NCBI GenBank assembly: GCA_964542765.1
Contig: CAZIVO010000023.1
Coordinates: 1-39,443 of the forward strand
DNA from: CAZIVO01 sp964542765
GTDB taxonomy: Bacteria > Planctomycetota > UBA1135 > UBA2386
Length of the DNA stretch: 39,443 nt
Direction: 5' to 3'
Part shown: positions 1-8,799 of the stretch, one piece after another
Layout: each line of letters opens with the position of its first letter
How positions within the stretch are numbered: position 1 is the stretch's first letter
Translations under genes and position numbers: made by a program
The notes under the pieces: generated by a model
What the model saw: only the letters and a program-made list of their open reading frames with translations
The model's database searches: none
Told to the model about the DNA's origin: nothing

Positions 1-24
1 GTCGGCACTTGAGAGAGTTGTAGA

Positions 25-99
25 TGGTGGGCCGTGCTGGATTTGAACCAACGACTTCCACCGTGTGAAGATGGCACTCTACCACTGAGTTAACGGCCC
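25..99 (-). tRNA. tRNA-Val (anticodon CAC)
   Basis: The reverse strand folds into a full cloverleaf. The acceptor stem GGGCCGT pairs perfectly with ACGGCCC, followed by discriminator A and an encoded CCA end (25-27). The D arm is closed by ACTC/GAGT. The anticodon stem CCATC/GGTGG holds the loop TTCACAC, giving anticodon CAC, which reads the valine codon GUG. The T arm is GTTGG-TTCAAAT-CCAGC. It is a 75-nt short-variable-loop tRNA with no intron. It lies just downstream of the leftward membrane protein gene ending at 161, and no separate promoter or terminator was recognised. Confidence 0.95.
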
Positions 100-160
100 T
101 GTTCGGGGCAGAGAACATACCCCCGGGCAGGGTGTCAGACAATGGCGCGCAAGCGTCCGG

Positions 161-1663
161 TCACTGGCCGTTCTTGCGCAGCATGGCGGTGACGCCGTCG
201 GTGTCCGCCATCACGCGCCACTTCGCGCGAACCTCGTCGAGGAACTGGCGATCGAAATGGATGGGGCCATACCAGGTGGTTGGATCGGGCAGCGCCCCCG
301 GTAACGGATTGCGCATCAAGATGATGCGCTGCAGGGCGCCCGGCTGGTCGGAAGGCCCGAACCAGCGGTTGCGGATCTCCGGGTAGCGGGCCAGGGTGCC
401 GAACGTCAGCAAGGGATCGGTCACCAGCGGTCGGGTGCCGGCCGTCCAGGCCAGCAAGGGTTCCTCGCAGAGGGTGGGCGCCGCCGGCAATTTCCTCAGT
501 AGCTCCGCTGCCTGTGCGATATGGCCGTTGCGCAGGGTCGACCGCCTGGCGGTTGCATCCGGCAAGAGTTGTAGCGGCGTCCCGACACCGATCATGAGCG
601 CCAGCAAAGGAAAGGCCATCGCCGGGTTCAAGACGGGTCCGAGCCGAAATCCCAGGTGCAGGCAAGCGTAAAGAGTGACGTCGAGCAGGTGATTGAGCTC
701 GGTACCGACACTCCGGTACACGAGGATCGTTTTCAGCCAGCCAAACAGGATCAAGAGATCCCAAAGGTCGAACTTGCGGCGAACTGCACGTGCGAGAGCC
801 AGCACCGAAGACACCCCCAGGAGAACGAGGAGTGCGCGATCACCGGCAGTGGTCAAGTCATTGCCGAGCATCTCGAATGTTACTGCCCAGCTGCGAGGTT
901 CCTTGGCGGGATTGAACACGGCGTAATAGAGACCATTCCCCAGGAAGTCGCAGCCGATACCCCACTGCAAGAAGGCGATGGAGCCTGCGACTCCTGCAAC
1001 GCATGCGACCCAAAAGCGCCGAAGCTCGCTCCAGCCACCACGGCGATAAGAGGTGATCGATAGGGCGATGCCCGGGACCAGCGGTGCCGTGGCCTTGGTC
1101 ATGAAGGCGAGCACCAAGAGGCCGCCCGATACGAAGGGAGCCTTCTTGCCGCCATGCAGATGAGCGATGATCGCCAGCAACGAGAAGAGACACGCCCGGG
1201 GATCGTCGCGCATGCCGAGCAAGGAGAAGGTGAGAGGGAAGGTGCACAGCGCCCATAACGCAGGCTGCCAGGACAGGGCTCCCCGTCGACCGCTACGGGC
1301 GAGGATCCAGGCGGTAAGCGCCAGGCAGGCAAGGGTTTCGCCCGCGACCATCATCCGCAGAGCCGGTGCCATGCCGAGGCCGGAACCCGGTAGCAGGGAC
1401 AGCGGCGCGAAGGCCAGTGGGTGATAGAAGGCGGAATAGACCAGGTTCTCGCTCGGGCTGGCGGGATAGAAGACTCCATCGCGCAGGAGTTCGGCGAGCA
1501 CGATGAAGACGCCCACGGTGTGAGTGAATCCCCGCTGGAGATCCCAGTGCAGGATGACTCCGATGGCCACGAAACCCAGGGCGAGAAGGGTCACGCCGCG
1601 CAGGACACGGGTCAACACTCGGTGAGCGGTGCCCGGAGAGTCAGTCTGTGGGCACGGCGCCAT
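161..1663 (-). CDS. Polytopic membrane protein, GT-C-like glycosyltransferase
   Basis: This 500-residue protein has about ten hydrophobic segments between residues ~20 and ~375, then a soluble C-terminal domain of ~120 residues. This layout, with a charged first periplasmic loop (WDLQRGFTH) and a loop near FYPASPSENLVYSAFYHP, resembles polyprenyl-phosphate-sugar dependent GT-C enzymes (GT39/GT87/PMT-like). The acceptor and sugar cannot be told. I chose the ATG at 1663 because the open frame further upstream reads as antisense of the kinase gene; this start overlaps the kinase stop by 23 nt and suggests translational coupling. The rightward protein at 2694-4259 has the same general plan and may be a distant paralogue. 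A non-enzymatic membrane role cannot be excluded. Confidence 0.7.
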   Translation of the reverse strand: MAPCPQTDSPGTAHRVLTRVLRGVTLLALGFVAIGVILHWDLQRGFTHTVGVFIVLAELLRDGVFYPASPSENLVYSAFYHPLAFAPLSLLPGSGLGMAPALRMMVAGETLACLALTAWILARSGRRGALSWQPALWALCTFPLTFSLLGMRDDPRACLFSLLAIIAHLHGGKKAPFVSGGLLVLAFMTKATAPLVPGIALSITSYRRGGWSELRRFWVACVAGVAGSIAFLQWGIGCDFLGNGLYYAVFNPAKEPRSWAVTFEMLGNDLTTAGDRALLVLLGVSSVLALARAVRRKFDLWDLLILFGWLKTILVYRSVGTELNHLLDVTLYACLHLGFRLGPVLNPAMAFPLLALMIGVGTPLQLLPDATARRSTLRNGHIAQAAELLRKLPAAPTLCEEPLLAWTAGTRPLVTDPLLTFGTLARYPEIRNRWFGPSDQPGALQRIILMRNPLPGALPDPTTWYGPIHFDRQFLDEVRAKWRVMADTDGVTAMLRKNGQ

Positions 1664-2576
1664 GTTCACTCGGTTCGAGGACCATCGTCGTGGCCCCCTG
1701 ATCCTTGGTTGCAAAGGCTGCCGCCATCGCATCGGCGATCGAGGTGGCCTTGTCGGCGTCGGTGGTCAGGCCGACGATCGTCGGACCGTAGCCGCAGATG
1801 GTCGTTCCCGCAGCACCCGCTTCTCTGCCCGCAGCCATCGCTTCGCGCATTCCATCCACCAGATGGTGGCGAAAGGGAACGTGCGACTCATCCCAGAAGG
1901 AGTCGCGCAACTCTTCCTCGTCACCATGAGCGAGTGCGTACATGAGGCCGAGAGCGCGGCCCACCGTTCGCCGCGTGATGGCGTGCGGCAGGCTCGTCGG
2001 CAAGGCGCGCTGGGAGTCGGAGGCAGGGATGTGAACGTCCGGACAGGCCAAGACGAAGCGCCAGCCGTCATGGATCGGCCAGCGGTGAGTTCGGTAACGC
2101 CGTTGCTTCGCACTCGGTTCGCTGGCTTCGGTAACCGTGGTCAGGCCTCCGAGAAGAGCCGCACCACTGTGAGCAGGGCAGGCGCCGAGTTCGATGATGA
2201 GATTGACCAGTTCATCGCTCGATGGTTTCTCGCTTGCGTATCGCATGGCAACACCGATTCCTGCAGCGAAGTCGGCGGTGACCGAGCCCAGTCCGCAGGC
2301 GGGTGGAATCTTGCTGTTGGTCGTGATCAAGAGGCCTTCTGGAAGATCGATGTCGAACTTCGTGGCGGCGGTGTTCAGCGCGCGCAGGATCTCATCGTGC
2401 GAGTCGTCCAGCAACGAGGTTTCGACGTTGCCGAGTCGATCGACCTCCCGCTCCTCGCCCGCGGTCGGCATGGCCGTGACCTCGATAGACAGATTCATGG
2501 CGGCGGCGAGCACCCCGAAACCGGGTCCGAGATGCGCGCAGGTCGCGGGTACCAAGAAACTGATGGGCTCGCTCAT
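1641..2576 (-). CDS. thrB: GHMP-family kinase, probable homoserine kinase
   Basis: This 311-residue protein has the three GHMP kinase signatures in order: an N-terminal PATCAHLGPGFG (residues 10-21), the glycine-rich ATP loop PPACGLGSVTAD (91-102), and a C-terminal GTTICGYGPTIVGLT. Homoserine kinases phosphorylate homoserine for threonine synthesis and start with exactly such a PAT-x-A-x-LGPGF motif. The second motif has Ser-Val where most family members have Ser-Ser, and the usual DNVAPALLGG region reads CPAHSGAALLGG, so the substrate may differ. Length is normal for ThrB. No other threonine genes are adjacent; instead the gene overlaps the start of the downstream membrane glycosyltransferase-like gene. 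It is divergent from the second membrane protein at 2694. Confidence 0.82.
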   Translation of the reverse strand: MSEPISFLVPATCAHLGPGFGVLAAAMNLSIEVTAMPTAGEEREVDRLGNVETSLLDDSHDEILRALNTAATKFDIDLPEGLLITTNSKIPPACGLGSVTADFAAGIGVAMRYASEKPSSDELVNLIIELGACPAHSGAALLGGLTTVTEASEPSAKQRRYRTHRWPIHDGWRFVLACPDVHIPASDSQRALPTSLPHAITRRTVGRALGLMYALAHGDEEELRDSFWDESHVPFRHHLVDGMREAMAAGREAGAAGTTICGYGPTIVGLTTDADKATSIADAMAAAFATKDQGATTMVLEPSEHGAVPTD

Positions 2577-2693
2577 GCAGGTCGATGTAGGGTCAGGCTG
2601 GAGAATACTGTTTGCGCCATGTTGGCGCAGGTTCCAGTGTTCGGTTCGTCAAGTTCGTGATGCAGACTTGAGAACCTGAGGCGGTTGGCGAAG

Positions 2694-4259
2694 ATGCATC
2701 ATCATCCTGTGAGCGAGAAGCAGACGACACAAGCTTGTAGCGGCCGAACTCAGGCCCTCATGATCGGCCCCCTGATACTGGGCGCGGCCGCCTTTTTGGC
2801 CTGTCTGGCGGTGCTCATTGCCATGCGGGTCGGATATCCCTTCCCGCTCGAGGTCGCCGAGGAAGGTGTGGCGATGGGGTCTGTTCGCGCTCTGGCCGGG
2901 CAGGCCCTCTACGGACCTCCGAACGCGGATTTCGTCCCTTTCCTCTACGGACCGGTCTATTTTCTCGCCGGAGCAGGGGCTTTTTCCGTGTTTGGCGAGC
3001 AGTTGTGGGCATTGAGATTGATCTCGATCTGCGCGACGGCCTACGTGATCTTCGCCATGCATCGCATCGCCAGCGGCGTCGCCGGTCCCCGTGCCGGCTG
3101 GCTGGCTGCCGGGTTTTTCGCTGCGACCTACCACCTCGGAGGGGCCTGGTTCGACCTTGCACGCGTCGACATGCTGCACCTCGCCTTCCTGTTCGCCAGC
3201 TTGCGAGCGGCGCAACGTGAGCGGACAGTTCGTTCTGCAGTCTGGGCTTTACTCGCGATCTTCACCAAGCAGTCTGCTCTGGGGATCGTGCTCGGCATGG
3301 CGATCGGTCTCGCCTTTCATCGATCTCGCAAGGCGGTTGAACTGGTGCTGTGCCTGACGATTGGCATCGTCCTGGTCATCGCTGTGGGCGATCTCCTGAC
3401 ACATCGATGGTTTGCGTATTTCCTTGTCGTCCTTCCTGGCGAGCACGCCATGTTGTGGAATCTCTGGTACGAGGTCTTCGTCGAGAAGTTGCTCCGTGAC
3501 TTCGCCGGCTTCCTCGTCCTGGCGGGCGTGGCCGTCGGCTTCCTGCTGCGAGGTCGAGATTGGCGGGAGCAGATGCCGCTGGTGGGTTTTGTTTCTTCGG
3601 CGATCGCCGTGGGTTGCCTGGCGCGTTTGCGCGATGGTGGCTGGTACAACGTCATGATTCCGGGTCATGCCGGCCTGGCTCTGCTCGCAGCCGTCGGTGT
3701 TGTCTGGATCGTGACCCGGCTCGAGTCCAAGAGGGTTCCGGTCTTGCCACTGGCAGGCTTCTGTCTGGCCGCATGGCAACTCGGCTGGTGCATCTACGAT
3801 CCGCGAGAACATGTTCCGACTGCCGAGCAGCGCGAGAATGGTGTGCGGGTGGAGAATGTCATGAAGCAGACCGAAGGCGGAATCTGCAGTCCGACCTTGT
3901 CCTTCACAGCACATCGCGCCGGCAAGCCCGCGCAGCCCGATGGCACGGCCTTGTGGGATATCCAGCGCGCAAAGAACAAGGAGCTGGTGCGCGAGCCTCT
4001 CGATCAGTTCATCACCCGTCTGCTCGACGGCACCTATCGCGCTGTCCTCGTCAATACTCCCGCCAACCGGGATCTCAAATCCGTGCTCTCGGTGGTGTTG
4101 CCGGCTTTTCCAGAAGGGCAGCACATGCACGTGGCCAGCCCACGTGGTGATCGGACGACCGGGAAGAGGGCGACCAGCGGCTATGAAAAACTCTGGTGGT
4201 ACCTGCGCACGGATGATGCCGAGATGGCCGAGCGAGTGCGGAATTCCGTTCTGCGCTGA
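2694..4259 (+). CDS. Polytopic membrane protein, GT-C/GT39-like glycosyltransferase
   Basis: About 521 residues, with roughly ten membrane segments between residues ~20 and ~370 and a soluble tail of ~130 residues. The first extracytoplasmic loop carries PLEVAEEGVAMGS; an acidic pair in this loop is where GT39-type dolichyl/undecaprenyl-phosphate sugar transferases place a catalytic Asp/Glu. The next loop, FLYGPVYFL, is also typical of such enzymes. A likely role is transfer of a sugar from a lipid carrier to protein, lipid or polysaccharide at the outer face of the membrane, but the acceptor is unknown. Start: ATG 2694 follows a GAGGCGG stretch; TTG 2685 is an in-frame alternative. It is divergent from the thrB-like gene with ~120 bp between. 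Confidence 0.72.
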   Translation: MHHHPVSEKQTTQACSGRTQALMIGPLILGAAAFLACLAVLIAMRVGYPFPLEVAEEGVAMGSVRALAGQALYGPPNADFVPFLYGPVYFLAGAGAFSVFGEQLWALRLISICATAYVIFAMHRIASGVAGPRAGWLAAGFFAATYHLGGAWFDLARVDMLHLAFLFASLRAAQRERTVRSAVWALLAIFTKQSALGIVLGMAIGLAFHRSRKAVELVLCLTIGIVLVIAVGDLLTHRWFAYFLVVLPGEHAMLWNLWYEVFVEKLLRDFAGFLVLAGVAVGFLLRGRDWREQMPLVGFVSSAIAVGCLARLRDGGWYNVMIPGHAGLALLAAVGVVWIVTRLESKRVPVLPLAGFCLAAWQLGWCIYDPREHVPTAEQRENGVRVENVMKQTEGGICSPTLSFTAHRAGKPAQPDGTALWDIQRAKNKELVREPLDQFITRLLDGTYRAVLVNTPANRDLKSVLSVVLPAFPEGQHMHVASPRGDRTTGKRATSGYEKLWWYLRTDDAEMAERVRNSVLR

Positions 4260-4314
4260 CCGGTGCGTGGCCTCACTGGCGCTCGATGATCGCCGTGGTG
4301 GTGAGGAGAGCTAC

Positions 4315-4488
4315 ATGATCAGAACCGGTGCCCATAGCGCAGCCCTGGCCCTTTGGAAGCAGGCAAACCTGCGCGGCATGATCGGGCTGGCCAGTAAGGA
4401 CTTGTGTCAGGTGCTTGGTATCGAGGCCGAAGCGAGCATCTTGCTCCGGGATGCCAAGGGCGAGCCCGCCTTCAATGCGCCGAGGTGA
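4315..4488 (+). CDS. Hypothetical 57-residue protein
   Basis: A short ORF starting at ATG 4315 with a strong ribosome binding site (GAGGAGAG, about 5 nt upstream). The peptide is amphipathic, has a single Cys (DLCQVLG) and no signal peptide or membrane segment. I do not recognise a family. It lies 55 bp after the membrane glycosyltransferase-like gene and about 200 bp before the radical SAM gene, on the same strand. It could be a small accessory protein or just a chance ORF; the ribosome binding site is the main reason to list it. Confidence 0.35.
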   Translation: MIRTGAHSAALALWKQANLRGMIGLASKDLCQVLGIEAEASILLRDAKGEPAFNAPR

Positions 4489-4572
4489 TGCCGCTGGCTG
4501 GCACAGTTCGATGCTTGAGCGCACAAATCCGACGCATTTAGATTCTCGCTCTCAACTCGCTTTTCTCTGCTC

Positions 4573-4587
4573 GGGCCGAGGAGGCCC
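4573..4587 (+). other. Small GC-rich hairpin upstream of the radical SAM gene
   Basis: GGGCC, a 5-nt loop (GAGGA) and GGCCC form a perfect 5-bp stem in the 204-bp gap between the 57-residue ORF and the radical SAM gene. There is no T-run after it, so it is not a convincing terminator. No good promoter was recognised in the rest of this gap. Confidence 0.25.
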
Positions 4588-4692
4588 CAAAGATCTTGTC
4601 AGCAAGAGGGCGGTAGCATCGGGCCGAATCCTCTGACCTAAGGTGAGCGCCTGTCGGCCGATCTATATGCATCCTTGAGGGTCTGACTGCTC

Positions 4693-6336
4693 ATGTGGCT
4701 GGCGTGTATATTGGTGTGCATGGACGAATCTTCGAGGGCTCTCTTTGACGAACTGGATGCGGTCAGGGACTTCTCGGACAAGGAGTTCAAGTCTCTTTGC
4801 TATGCACCTTTCGTCAGTCTCTCATTCATGCCGGACGGCAATGTTTCGGTTTGCTGTATGAGTCGATCCTATGTCGTGGGCAACACCAGAGTGGATCGGT
4901 TGGATGAAATCTGGACGGGCAGCCGGGTGGCTGCATTTCGCAAGAGCCTGAAGAATTACAAGTTCCCGCCCGGGTGCGAGGAGTGCAAGTATTCGTTGTA
5001 AGGCGGCAAGATCCGTGGCCATGAAATACTCAACTTCGATGGTGAGCCCGTCAGCATGGAGCAACCTGGGCCTTTGAACATGGAATTTGCGTTAAGCAAC
5101 ACATGTAATCTGGCCTGTATCCATTGTGATTCTCGCTACTCTTCGGTTCACCGCGCGATGAGCGGCATGCCGCCAATGGTGCCGGCTTACGGTGATAAGT
5201 TTTTCTCGGAGCTGGAGCAGTATTTGCCGCATCTCAAGTCAGCCACATTTCTTGGCGGCGAGCCGTTCTTGCAAAAGGAGTGCTTCCAGATCTGGGACAT
5301 GATGATCGATATGGATCTGCACCCGACATGCAAGGTGTTCACCAATGGTTCGGTCTACAACGAAAAGGTGGAGCGCGTTCTTGCCGAGTTGCCCGTCAAT
5401 CTGGCGATCTCGGCAGATGGTATCAGCAAGGAAACAGTGGAGCTAATTCGCGTCAACAATCAGCATGACACCATCATGCAGAACATACGGAAGTTCAACG
5501 CCTATGCACAAGGCGACTCGGGGAAGCATCCTGACAAGCGAGATCGGAGCTTGCAGCTCAACTTCTGTCTCATGCGTCAGAACTGGCATGAGATGGCAGA
5601 CTTCTTTCTCTTTGCCGAGGAGATAGGGGCGCGTGTCTGGACCGTTCAGGTCATTTATCCAGACGATTGTAGTCTGTACAGATTGCCTCGTGAGGAAGTC
5701 GAATCGATCGTCGAGAAGATCGAGTCCCTGACTCCGTCGTTAGTCGATCGGCTGGTGATCAATCGAACTGCGTGGGGGGAAGTGGTCCTGGAGATGCGTC
5801 ACCACATGGAGAAGGGCGCTGCGGACGTGGAGGAACTCGTGAGCGCGCACGCGAAGTACGACACTCATCCCATGAATCGGGCATGGGAGTTGGCCAAGAA
5901 AGGCGATAACGAAGGAGCGCTGAAGAGCGCTCTGCAGGTTCCTGCTTCCGATGAGAACTATTATTACGCGTTGGTGTTGATTGGCGAAAACAGGATGTAC
6001 AAGGGCGAACTGGCGGAAGCGGGGCGGAGCCTGGACGAGGCCGTGGAACTGGGACCCAGGCATCCGGCGGGATATGCCCGGCGAGCCCAGTTGAGACTCT
6101 TCGAGAATCGCTACGAGGACGGCCTGTCGGACATCGGCAGGGCAGAGGAATGCGCGGCGAAGCTGCCCGTTGTCGATGATTGGATCACCGAGGCGATTTT
6201 GGAGGCGGGTGCAGGACTCATGAGCAAGACCGGTAATTCGAAGGGCGCTATCGCACGGCTTGACCGCCTGGTCGAGTTGCGACCGGACGACGAGGCCTTG
6301 CGGGAGTGGCATTCGGCTGCCAGGGCAGAGCTGTAG
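4693..6336 (+). pseudogene. Twitch-domain radical SAM/TPR protein, interrupted by in-frame TAA
   Basis: Two ORFs in one frame, 4693-5001 (102 aa) and 5056-6336 (426 aa), make one protein once the TAA at 4999-5001 is read through. The first part is an N-terminal twitch/SPASM-like Fe-S domain: CYAPF...PDGNVSVCC...IWTGSR...PPGCEECKY. The second opens with the radical SAM CX3CX2C motif (CNLACIHC, residues 17-24 of the downstream ORF), followed by TFLGGEP, the SAM-binding GGE element. From about residue 270 the protein ends in TPR-like helices. This matches the N-terminal-twitch radical SAM family, whose members often sit in polysaccharide or peptide-modification loci. A single C-to-T change (CAA to TAA) would explain the break. 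The downstream part could be re-initiated at ATG 5056. Codons are visibly more AT-rich than in neighbouring genes. An alternative start is ATG 4720. Confidence 0.78.
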
Positions 6337-6364
6337 CACCTACACCCCGCAGCAAGCCCACGCT

Positions 6365-6667
6365 CTAGAGCTGGACGAGCTCGTAGAGCCCATGGCCGAT
6401 GCTGTTGAGTCGTCCGAGTTCCACGAGGCGGTCCCAGACTTCCTGTGGATATTGTTCGGGTGGGATGACTGCCGTGATCATCGATTTTTCGCCCTTGCTC
6501 AGCGGATCATGACCGAGCTGTGATTCGTCATCGAGGCGATGGAGTTTGAGGCGCTTGCGGAAGGCCTTCATCGCACGCTTGAGAGTTTCCTTGGTCAGCG
6601 TGCCGTCGTCGTTGCGTTCGACGAGGTTGCGGCGCGGCGGAGTTCCTCGGCCATCTTCACCTATCAC
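6365..6667 (-). CDS. Conserved-looking small protein of unknown function
   Basis: A 100-residue soluble protein beginning at GTG 6667, which has an excellent ribosome binding site (AAAGGAG, 7 nt upstream). The N-terminal third is polar; the middle holds a basic helix (LKRAMKAFRKRLKLHRLD) and the end a PPEQYPQEVWDRLVELGRL segment. The composition suggests a real, compact protein, possibly nucleic-acid or ribosome associated because of the basic helix, but that is a guess. It is the last gene of a leftward run and follows the aldehyde dehydrogenase by 75 bp. I recall similar short proteins in planctomycetes but cannot name a family. Confidence 0.72.
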   Translation of the reverse strand: MIGEDGRGTPPRRNLVERNDDGTLTKETLKRAMKAFRKRLKLHRLDDESQLGHDPLSKGEKSMITAVIPPEQYPQEVWDRLVELGRLNSIGHGLYELVQL

Positions 6668-6742
6668 GGGCTTTCTCCTTTCGAGCGGGGGATTTCGTGA
6701 ACATTTGGTTCGATGACAGGGGTGATACCACAGATGGTTGCT

Positions 6743-8272
6743 TCATACGTCGAAGCGGATGCCTTGGGCCAGGGGCAGATCATCGCCCCAGTTGATCGTG
6801 CTGGTCTGGCGGCGCATGTAGGCCTTCCAGGAGTCGGAGCCGGATTCGCGGCCGCCGCCGGTCTCTTTCTCGCCGCCGAAGGCACCGCCGATCTCGGCGC
6901 CCGAGGTGCCGATATTGACATTGGCGATGCCGCAGTCCGAGCCGATAGCAGCAAGGAAGCGCTCGGCCTGGCGGCCATCTCTGGTGAAGATCGCCGAACT
7001 CAATCCTTGCGGGACATCGTTTTGCAGCTCGGTTGCTTTCTGTGCATCGGCGATCTCCATGAGGTAGAGGATCGGCGCGAAGGTCTCTTGCTTGACGATG
7101 GGCATGTCGGGCGTGGCCCGGACGATGGCAGGTTCCACGTAGCAGCCGCCAGCCAGGATGCCGTCCATCGTTTTGACGCTACCTCCGCAGAGAACCTCGC
7201 CACCCTGCGCCCGGGCGGTATCGAGAGCGCTCATCATCTGCTCCACCGATCCTTCGTCGATCAGCGGACCCATGAGAGTGTCGGTTTGCAGGGGATCGCC
7301 GATCTTCACCTGGGCGTAACTGGCGGTGAGCCGTTCCTGTAGTTGGTCGATGATGCCTGTTTGTGCGAGCACTCGCCGTGTTGTCGTGCAGCGTTGCCCG
7401 GCCGTGCCGACGGCCCCGAAGAGGATCCCACGATGAGCCATGTCGAGGTCGGCATCGTCGAGAACAATGACCGCATTGTTGCCACCGAGTTCGAGCAGGG
7501 TGCGGCCGAAACGTTTGGCGACCCTTGGGCCGACGATGCGCCCCATCGCAACCGAGCCGGTGGCGCTGACCAGCGGCAAGCTCGGATCGTCGAGAAGTTC
7601 GCTGCCGATGGATTCGTCGGGGCCGATGGCGAGACTCACCAGGGCACCGAAGCCGTCGGGCTCAAGAACTTGTGCAGCGATGCGGGTCATGGCGATCGCG
7701 GTCAGGGGTGTCTTGCGCGAAGGCTTCCACAGACAGGCATCGCCGCAGACCAGGGCCAGCATTGCGTTCCAGGCCCAGACCGCAGCCGGAAAGTTGAAGG
7801 CGGTGATGACGCCGATGGTTCCGAGTGGGTGCCAGGTCTCGCGCATCGAGTGCATGGGACGCTCCGACGGCATGGTCAGACCATAGAGCTGCCGGGACAG
7901 GCCGACCGCGAAGTCGGCGATGTCGATGCACTCCTGGATTTCACCGCGACCTTCCTCGAGGATCTTGCCACACTCCCAGGTAACCAGACGGCCGAGTGAC
8001 TCCTTCTTCTCTCGAAGCGCCATGCCGATCTTGCGGACGTATTCGCCACGCTGCGGTGCCGGTATCTGGCGCCATCTCAGGAAGGCTTCGTGCGCGGCGG
8101 AAGACACGCTCCGGTAATCTGCAGGCCCGACCTCCATGACGGTGGCGATCGTCTGGCCCGTGACCGGGGTGGCGACCCCGAGGCCTTGATCACCGGTGAT
8201 CCATTCCCCGTGGTAGGCTCCGGGGTTGCGGTCCTCGATGCCGAGGTCTTGCAAGAAGTCTGTGTCGGTCAT
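6743..8272 (-). CDS. Aldehyde dehydrogenase, ALDH7 (antiquitin) type
   Basis: A full-length 509-residue NAD(P)-dependent aldehyde dehydrogenase. The nucleophilic Cys295 sits in FGAVGTAGQRCTTTRR, the general base Glu261 in LLELGGNNA, and Asn160 in ITAFNFPAAVWAWN. These signatures, especially AGQRCTTTRR and the WNAMLALVCGDA region, are those of the ALDH7 family, whose members oxidise alpha-aminoadipate semialdehyde (piperideine-6-carboxylate) in lysine catabolism or act on betaine/lipid aldehydes. No lysine-degradation genes are nearby, so the substrate is open. The start at 8272 lies 7 bp after the stop of the DinB-like gene, so the two are probably cotranscribed. Confidence 0.93.
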   Translation of the reverse strand: MTDTDFLQDLGIEDRNPGAYHGEWITGDQGLGVATPVTGQTIATVMEVGPADYRSVSSAAHEAFLRWRQIPAPQRGEYVRKIGMALREKKESLGRLVTWECGKILEEGRGEIQECIDIADFAVGLSRQLYGLTMPSERPMHSMRETWHPLGTIGVITAFNFPAAVWAWNAMLALVCGDACLWKPSRKTPLTAIAMTRIAAQVLEPDGFGALVSLAIGPDESIGSELLDDPSLPLVSATGSVAMGRIVGPRVAKRFGRTLLELGGNNAVIVLDDADLDMAHRGILFGAVGTAGQRCTTTRRVLAQTGIIDQLQERLTASYAQVKIGDPLQTDTLMGPLIDEGSVEQMMSALDTARAQGGEVLCGGSVKTMDGILAGGCYVEPAIVRATPDMPIVKQETFAPILYLMEIADAQKATELQNDVPQGLSSAIFTRDGRQAERFLAAIGSDCGIANVNIGTSGAEIGGAFGGEKETGGGRESGSDSWKAYMRRQTSTINWGDDLPLAQGIRFDV

Positions 8273-8279
8273 GGCTGGA

Positions 8280-8792
8280 TCAAAGGTCGTAGAACTTCAG
8301 GTCCACGGCTTTCAACTGTTTCGTGAAGGCATAGATCTGGCCGGCGTGGCCGGAGAAGTGTTCCATCACGTGGAGCACCGCGCCCAGGCAGGTTTCGTCG
8401 TAGCGTTCTTGGAAGCATCGCTGTTCGAGCAAGTCGTGCGGTCCGAGATCATCGACGATGGTCGCCGCCTGCTCGGCGGTTTCGCGGAGTCGCTCGACCA
8501 GTTCGTCGGGATGAGTGTCGATGCTCGCAGCGGTGGCTGAAAATTCAAGGTCGCGGTTACGGATATCGGTTTGCTCGGCGATGCCGCAGTGGACCCACTG
8601 ACGGACATTTCCTTCGAGGTGCAGGAGGAGATTGCCGATAGCGTTGCTTTCGGGGCCTGGCCGGTGCCAGATTTCCTCGGGGGAGAGCAAGGCAACGCAG
8701 CGTGAGATTCGCGGGATGTATTCCTCGATGATCCGGCGGCGGAACTCGTCGGCAACCACGGTGGCGAGCGCAGTGGCAGGATTGGCAGCCAT
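8280..8792 (-). CDS. DinB-like/DUF1572 metal-binding four-helix protein
   Basis: A 170-residue all-helical protein. Conserved features are the N-terminal PRISRCVALL, the SNAIGNLLLHLEGNVRQW stretch with the first metal-ligand histidine, and the C-terminal HFSGHAGQI pair (HX3H). This three-histidine arrangement is the DinB/YfiT-like fold, seen in thiol-transferases that use bacillithiol, mycothiol or glutathione; DUF1572 members have no settled function. The start ATG 8792 (MAANP) was chosen because the longer frame runs into the coding end of the upstream DUF2304 gene, whose stop is at 8800. It sits between DUF2304 and ALDH genes with gaps of 7 bp on both sides, so a common transcript is likely. 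It is not SenA/EgtB-like: no FGE-sulfatase domain follows. Confidence 0.82.
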   Translation of the reverse strand: MAANPATALATVVADEFRRRIIEEYIPRISRCVALLSPEEIWHRPGPESNAIGNLLLHLEGNVRQWVHCGIAEQTDIRNRDLEFSATAASIDTHPDELVERLRETAEQAATIVDDLGPHDLLEQRCFQERYDETCLGAVLHVMEHFSGHAGQIYAFTKQLKAVDLKFYDL

Positions 8793-8799
8793 TGCTCGA

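Noticed and set aside
1629..2660. 343-codon open frame antisense to the thrB-like gene
   Set aside because: No motifs and it covers the kinase with all GHMP signatures on the other strand.
8280..8792. DinB-like protein as SenA partner of the SenB-like enzyme
   Set aside because: SenA/EgtB proteins carry a C-terminal FGE-sulfatase domain after the DinB domain; this protein ends after the DinB part and is in a different operon.
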